Source of the DNA: Corallococcus soli
Lineage (GTDB): Bacteria > Myxococcota > Myxococcia > Myxococcales > Myxococcaceae
Direction of reading: 5' to 3'
DNA length: 64,000 nucleotides
Assembly (NCBI RefSeq): GCF_014930455.1
Contig: NZ_JAAIYO010000003.1
Location: forward strand, 434,001-498,000
The position numbers were made by a program, and so were the translations under genes. Below the pieces are notes generated by a model. The model did no database searches. It worked only from the letters and a program-made list of their open reading frames with translations, and had not been told where the DNA came from. Position 1 is the stretch's first letter. Every line of letters starts with the position of its first letter. Shown here in pieces: positions 61,157 to 64,000 of the stretch.

Positions 61157-62515
61157 TTAGAGGCGGACCAGCTCCACGTCATCCATGTGGATGAAGCTGG
61201 AGCCGTTGTGCGTGGGCGCCTTGCTGTGCAGGCCGAACTCCAGGTAGCCGTTGGCCGGCACGGAGATGGCGGGCGTCTCCAGCAGCGTGTAGCCGCCGTA
61301 GGTGCCCAGGTTGGTGATGGCCGGCGCGCACGAGCCGCAGGTCTTCACCTGGAAGCGCGCGAAGTCGAACGTGCCGCCCTTGCGGAACCACGCGCGCAGC
61401 TTGTACGTGCCCGCCTGCAGGCCGGACTTCGTCTGGTACGTCCAGGACTCGAAGGGCGCGCCCGACGTCCAGTGCGTCAGGTGGTAGCTGCCCGAGTGCC
61501 CGCCGTTGTACGTCTCCGAGATGGCGGCGGACGTGGTGCCCCAGGTGTTCCAGCCCGTCAGGCCCTGCTCGAAGCCCGCGTTGGTGAGCCCCAGCGACTG
61601 CGAGCCACCGGGCTGGTACCAGCGCACCCACTCGACCTCCATCGTCTTCCGGGCGCCCCACGGCAGGTCGATGGCGTTCGGTGACGGGTGGCCGTACCAG
61701 TTGCCGCCCATCGCGAGGTTCAGGATGAGGTAGTGCGGCTGCTGGAACTCCGACTCGTTGTGGCCGAAGGTCGCCGTGGACACGAAGTCGCGGTCCAACC
61801 GGAACACGATGCTGTTGGCGTTCCACTCCACCTCATACGTGTGGAAGTCCTGCGACAGGTCCACGCCACGGCTGGCGCCGGTGCCCCAGTCCGCCTGCCC
61901 GCCGTTGTGCCAGTGCAGCGCGGACTTCATCCAGGTGGGCTCGTTGGAGTGCCACTCCAGGATGTCGATCTCCCCCGCGGCGGGCCAGCCCGCGCTGGAC
62001 ATGTTGGAGCCCAGCGTCCAGAACGCCGGCCACATGCCGTAGCCGGGGGGAATCTTGATGCTCGCGACGATCTTCCCGTAGCGCCCCTCCACCTTGCCCT
62101 TGGTGTGCAGGCGGCCGGAGTAGAACGAACGGTGGTTGCCGGGGCAGCGCGGGTCCGTGGGGTTGTCGCCCGTGCGCTCGCCCGTGATGATCAGCTTGCC
62201 GTTGCCCACCGTCACGTTCTGCGCGCGCGGGTACTCCAGCTCGCCCGTGCCGAAGTTGCAGTTGTTGGTGACGGGATCCCAGTTGCTCGTCAGCACCGTC
62301 CACGCGCCCGTGTTCAGCGACGTGCCGGTGAAGTCGTCCTGCCAGGTCAGGTTCCAGCCCGCGCCCGGATCATAGGAGCGCTCGCCCTGCTGCGTCTGGC
62401 CATAGCCGCTCTCCTCCACGGGGGCCCCGGAGGGCGCTTCCGGCTCGGGCGAACAGCCGGAGAGGGTGGCGAGGAAGCCTGCCGCGACGAGGCCAGCACG
62501 AGTGGGGGAAGACAT
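61157..62515 (-). CDS. GH16 beta-glucanase (laminarinase-type) lipoprotein
   Basis: The 452-residue product has a lipoprotein signal (TLSGC, Cys 21) and a GH16 catalytic domain at about 50-305. Its active site EIDILE has Glu 182, Asp 184 and Glu 187, the ExDxxE form of laminarinases, preceded by the substrate-groove GMWPAFWTLG. Residues about 310-452 form a CBM-like jelly-roll (LTNAGFEQGLTGWNTWG ... HMDDVELVRL). It would cut beta-1,3 or mixed-linkage glucans at the cell surface, possibly from fungal prey. GGAG supports the ATG at 62515. Confidence 0.92.
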   Translation of the reverse strand: MSSPTRAGLVAAGFLATLSGCSPEPEAPSGAPVEESGYGQTQQGERSYDPGAGWNLTWQDDFTGTSLNTGAWTVLTSNWDPVTNNCNFGTGELEYPRAQNVTVGNGKLIITGERTGDNPTDPRCPGNHRSFYSGRLHTKGKVEGRYGKIVASIKIPPGYGMWPAFWTLGSNMSSAGWPAAGEIDILEWHSNEPTWMKSALHWHNGGQADWGTGASRGVDLSQDFHTYEVEWNANSIVFRLDRDFVSTATFGHNESEFQQPHYLILNLAMGGNWYGHPSPNAIDLPWGARKTMEVEWVRWYQPGGSQSLGLTNAGFEQGLTGWNTWGTTSAAISETYNGGHSGSYHLTHWTSGAPFESWTYQTKSGLQAGTYKLRAWFRKGGTFDFARFQVKTCGSCAPAITNLGTYGGYTLLETPAISVPANGYLEFGLHSKAPTHNGSSFIHMDDVELVRL

Positions 62516-62535
62516 GGGTGCTCCGGGTTGAGGGA

Positions 62536-62549
62536 GCAATCATGATTGC
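62536..62549. promoter_or_regulatory. Perfect 14-bp palindrome, candidate operator
   Basis: GCAATCATGATTGC is a perfect palindrome located 20 bases upstream of the glucanase start, in the 129-base divergent region shared with the iron-type transporter gene. The surrounding DNA is AT-richer than average, as expected of a regulatory site. The regulator is unknown. Confidence 0.4.
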
Positions 62550-62644
62550 CTGTTTTAACGTGTCTTGCCAGGAAGACATGGATGCGGGGCGGTGGAGATG
62601 CGTGGATGTGAAAGGGTGGTGGGTGCCGCATACTCGACGTCCGC

Positions 62645-63691
62645 ATGCGCATCCCCCTCCCGCTCCGGGGTCTTGGCTTCGCCCTCGTGACCCTCGTCCT
62701 GGTCGCGTGTCGCATCGAATCCGCCGCGCCGTCGGGTGGGGCCGCCGTGTCGCAGGCCGCGACGCCCTCCGGTGAGGTGTGGGTCTACACGTCGATGTAC
62801 CGGCACGTCCTGGACGCGCTGGAGCCGCTGCTCAAGGAGCGGCTGCCCGGCGTGCAGGTGCACTGGTACCAGGCGGGCAGCGAGAAGGTGTCCAGCCGCC
62901 TGGAGGCGGAGCGGGCCGCGGGCGCGGTGCGCGCGGACGTGCTGATGACGTCGGATCCGTTCCTCTACGAACGGCTGGCGCGGGACGGGGCGTTCCTCCG
63001 GTACGCGTCCGTGAACGCGCTGCGCATCCCCCGCACGCTGCTGGACCTGGAGGCGAGGTACGCGGCGGTGCGGCTGTCCACGATGGTGCTGGTGCACCGG
63101 GCGGGGGCGGGCGAGGCGCCGAAGTCGTTCGCGGCGCTGGTGGATGGGAGCTGGAAGGGGAGGGTCGCCATTGGGGATCCGCTCACGTCGGGCACGGCGT
63201 TCACCTGGGCGGTGTTCATGCATGCGCGGCAGGGCGACGCGTACTTCGCGGGGCTGCGGGAGCGGGGCGCGGTGGTGGCGGGCGGCAACGCGGCCGTGCT
63301 CCAGAAGGTGGAGAGCGGCGAGGTGGACGCGGGCGTGCTGCTCCTGGAGAACGCGCTCGCGGCGAGGGCGAAGGGCAGCCCCGTCGAGGTGGTTTGGCCC
63401 GACGATGGCGCCGTCGTCATCCCCGGCCCGGTGGGGCTGTTCGCGACGACGCGCAACCCGGTGGCGGCGAAGGCGCTGGTGGACGTGCTGCTGTCCCCGG
63501 AAGGCCAGCGCATCATCGTGGAGAAAGGCGACATGCACGCGGTGGATCCGCGCCTGGGCGGACCTCGTGGCGAGCCCGGCGTGGAGGGCCTGCTGGGCCG
63601 TGCGCGAGCCTGGTCCCCGGCGCTGCTGGACCAGGGGCTGCGGCACGGGGGCGACATCAAGGAAGCCTTCAGCCGGGCGTTCGCGCGATGA
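62645..63691 (+). CDS. FbpA/AfuA-type substrate-binding lipoprotein
   Basis: A 348-residue type-2 periplasmic binding protein with a lipoprotein signal (LVLVAC, Cys 22). GEVWVYTSMYRHVLDALEPLLKER, VHWYQAGSEKVSSRLEAE and RADVLMTSDPFLYERL are typical of the ferric-iron (FbpA/FutA) and 2-aminoethylphosphonate groups. The ligand is probably Fe(III) or a small anion. The iron-ligand tyrosine pair of FbpA is not obvious to me. Its stop overlaps the permease ATG (ATGA, 63688-63691). Confidence 0.85.
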   Translation: MRIPLPLRGLGFALVTLVLVACRIESAAPSGGAAVSQAATPSGEVWVYTSMYRHVLDALEPLLKERLPGVQVHWYQAGSEKVSSRLEAERAAGAVRADVLMTSDPFLYERLARDGAFLRYASVNALRIPRTLLDLEARYAAVRLSTMVLVHRAGAGEAPKSFAALVDGSWKGRVAIGDPLTSGTAFTWAVFMHARQGDAYFAGLRERGAVVAGGNAAVLQKVESGEVDAGVLLLENALAARAKGSPVEVVWPDDGAVVIPGPVGLFATTRNPVAAKALVDVLLSPEGQRIIVEKGDMHAVDPRLGGPRGEPGVEGLLGRARAWSPALLDQGLRHGGDIKEAFSRAFAR

Positions 63692-64000
63692 CGGGGCGTG
63701 GCTGGGGACGGTGGCTGGCGCTGGGCGCGTGGTCGGTGCCGCTGCTGCTCTTCGCGGTGCTGCCGGTCGCGGCGCTGCTGCGGGGCGTGGGCGCGGCGAC
63801 GGGGGGCATGGGGCAGGTGCTCGCGGGGGAGTCCGGGGCCCTGCTGAACACGCTGGCCAGCTCCCTGGGGGCGACGGCGTGGGCGCTGGGGCTGGGGGCG
63901 CCGCTGGCGCTCCTGCTGTTCCGCACCGACCTGCCCGGGCGGGGCGCGTTCACGGTGTTGTTCACGCTGCCCTCCGCCATTCCGGCGTTCATCTGGGGCA
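63688..64000 (+). CDS. ABC transporter permease, N-terminal part (FbpB-like)
   Basis: The gene runs off the right edge; 104 codons are visible. The product opens MTGRGWGRWLALGAWSVPLL with a membrane helix. It then shows the periplasmic loop and the start of the second and third helices of a binding-protein-dependent permease (GALLNTLASSLGATAWALGLGAPLALLLFRTDLPGRG). It is coupled to the binding protein by a four-base overlap. Confidence 0.8.
   Translation, partial: MTGRGWGRWLALGAWSVPLLLFAVLPVAALLRGVGAATGGMGQVLAGESGALLNTLASSLGATAWALGLGAPLALLLFRTDLPGRGAFTVLFTLPSAIPAFIWG

Overview
The window is high-GC DNA with dense, overlapping genes, many lipoproteins, long proteins with disordered repeat tails and many GTG starts. 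Together with the gene content (response regulator fused to HD-GYP, alpha-2-macroglobulin/PBP1C pair, beta-gamma crystallin lipoprotein, DUF6600/PPC-type secreted proteins) this points to a myxobacterium of the Myxococcus/Corallococcus group. That assignment is an inference from gene style; no rRNA gene lies in the window.

Layout. 1-3190: end of an MtfA-type metallopeptidase, a small protein with a possible clan-CD cysteine peptidase dyad, a DUF6600 lipoprotein, a siderophore-interacting flavoprotein and a small unknown. 3506-9480: a cytochrome lipoprotein / 2Fe-2S / molybdopterin dehydrogenase operon, a P-loop ATPase, then an AT-richer island with a beta-gamma crystallin lipoprotein. The island region is closed by a near-identical 192-bp copy of the end of the molybdopterin subunit gene. 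9547-16504: a lipoprotein, a TPP riboswitch with thiC, a DUF4870 protein, moaA, an HD-GYP regulator and thiO. 16607-24017: a histidine-rich leader ORF with an attenuator, then the complete his operon (hisG-D-C-H-A-B-F-N-IE), with every junction overlapping. 24238-31078: unknown proteins, dihydrolipoyl dehydrogenase, and a WYL regulator divergent from a short-chain dehydrogenase with an inverted repeat between them. 31172-40538: alpha-2-macroglobulin, PBP1C and a SpoIID-like protein as an overlapping operon. 40749-47903: a DUF937-OmpA protein, then lipA, a 2-oxoacid dehydrogenase E2, an unusual zinc-finger/P-loop repeat protein and a LipB-Nudix fusion. 47893-50760: MBL-fold hydrolase, ribA, moeA. 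50957-56168: a histone-H1-like tailed protein, an RNase R with a long repeat tail, and a small membrane protein. 56201-64000: a TPR lipoprotein, a BtuFDC-type importer, a secreted polysaccharide deacetylase facing a GH16 glucanase, and the start of an iron-type ABC importer.

How the genes fit together. Three cofactor themes recur: lipoate (lipA, lipB, E2, lpdA), molybdenum cofactor (moaA, moeA, and the molybdo-dehydrogenase that would use it) and thiamine (thiC, thiO). The his operon holds enzymes for all ten steps, including an inositol-monophosphatase-type phosphatase (HisN) that complements a monofunctional HisB. Cell-surface and periplasmic functions dominate the rest.

The features most worth following up are the his leader/attenuator, the duplicated dehydrogenase tail bracketing the crystallin island, the lipoylation cluster with its LipB-Nudix fusion and coupled zinc-finger/P-loop partner, and the H1-tailed double-OB protein.
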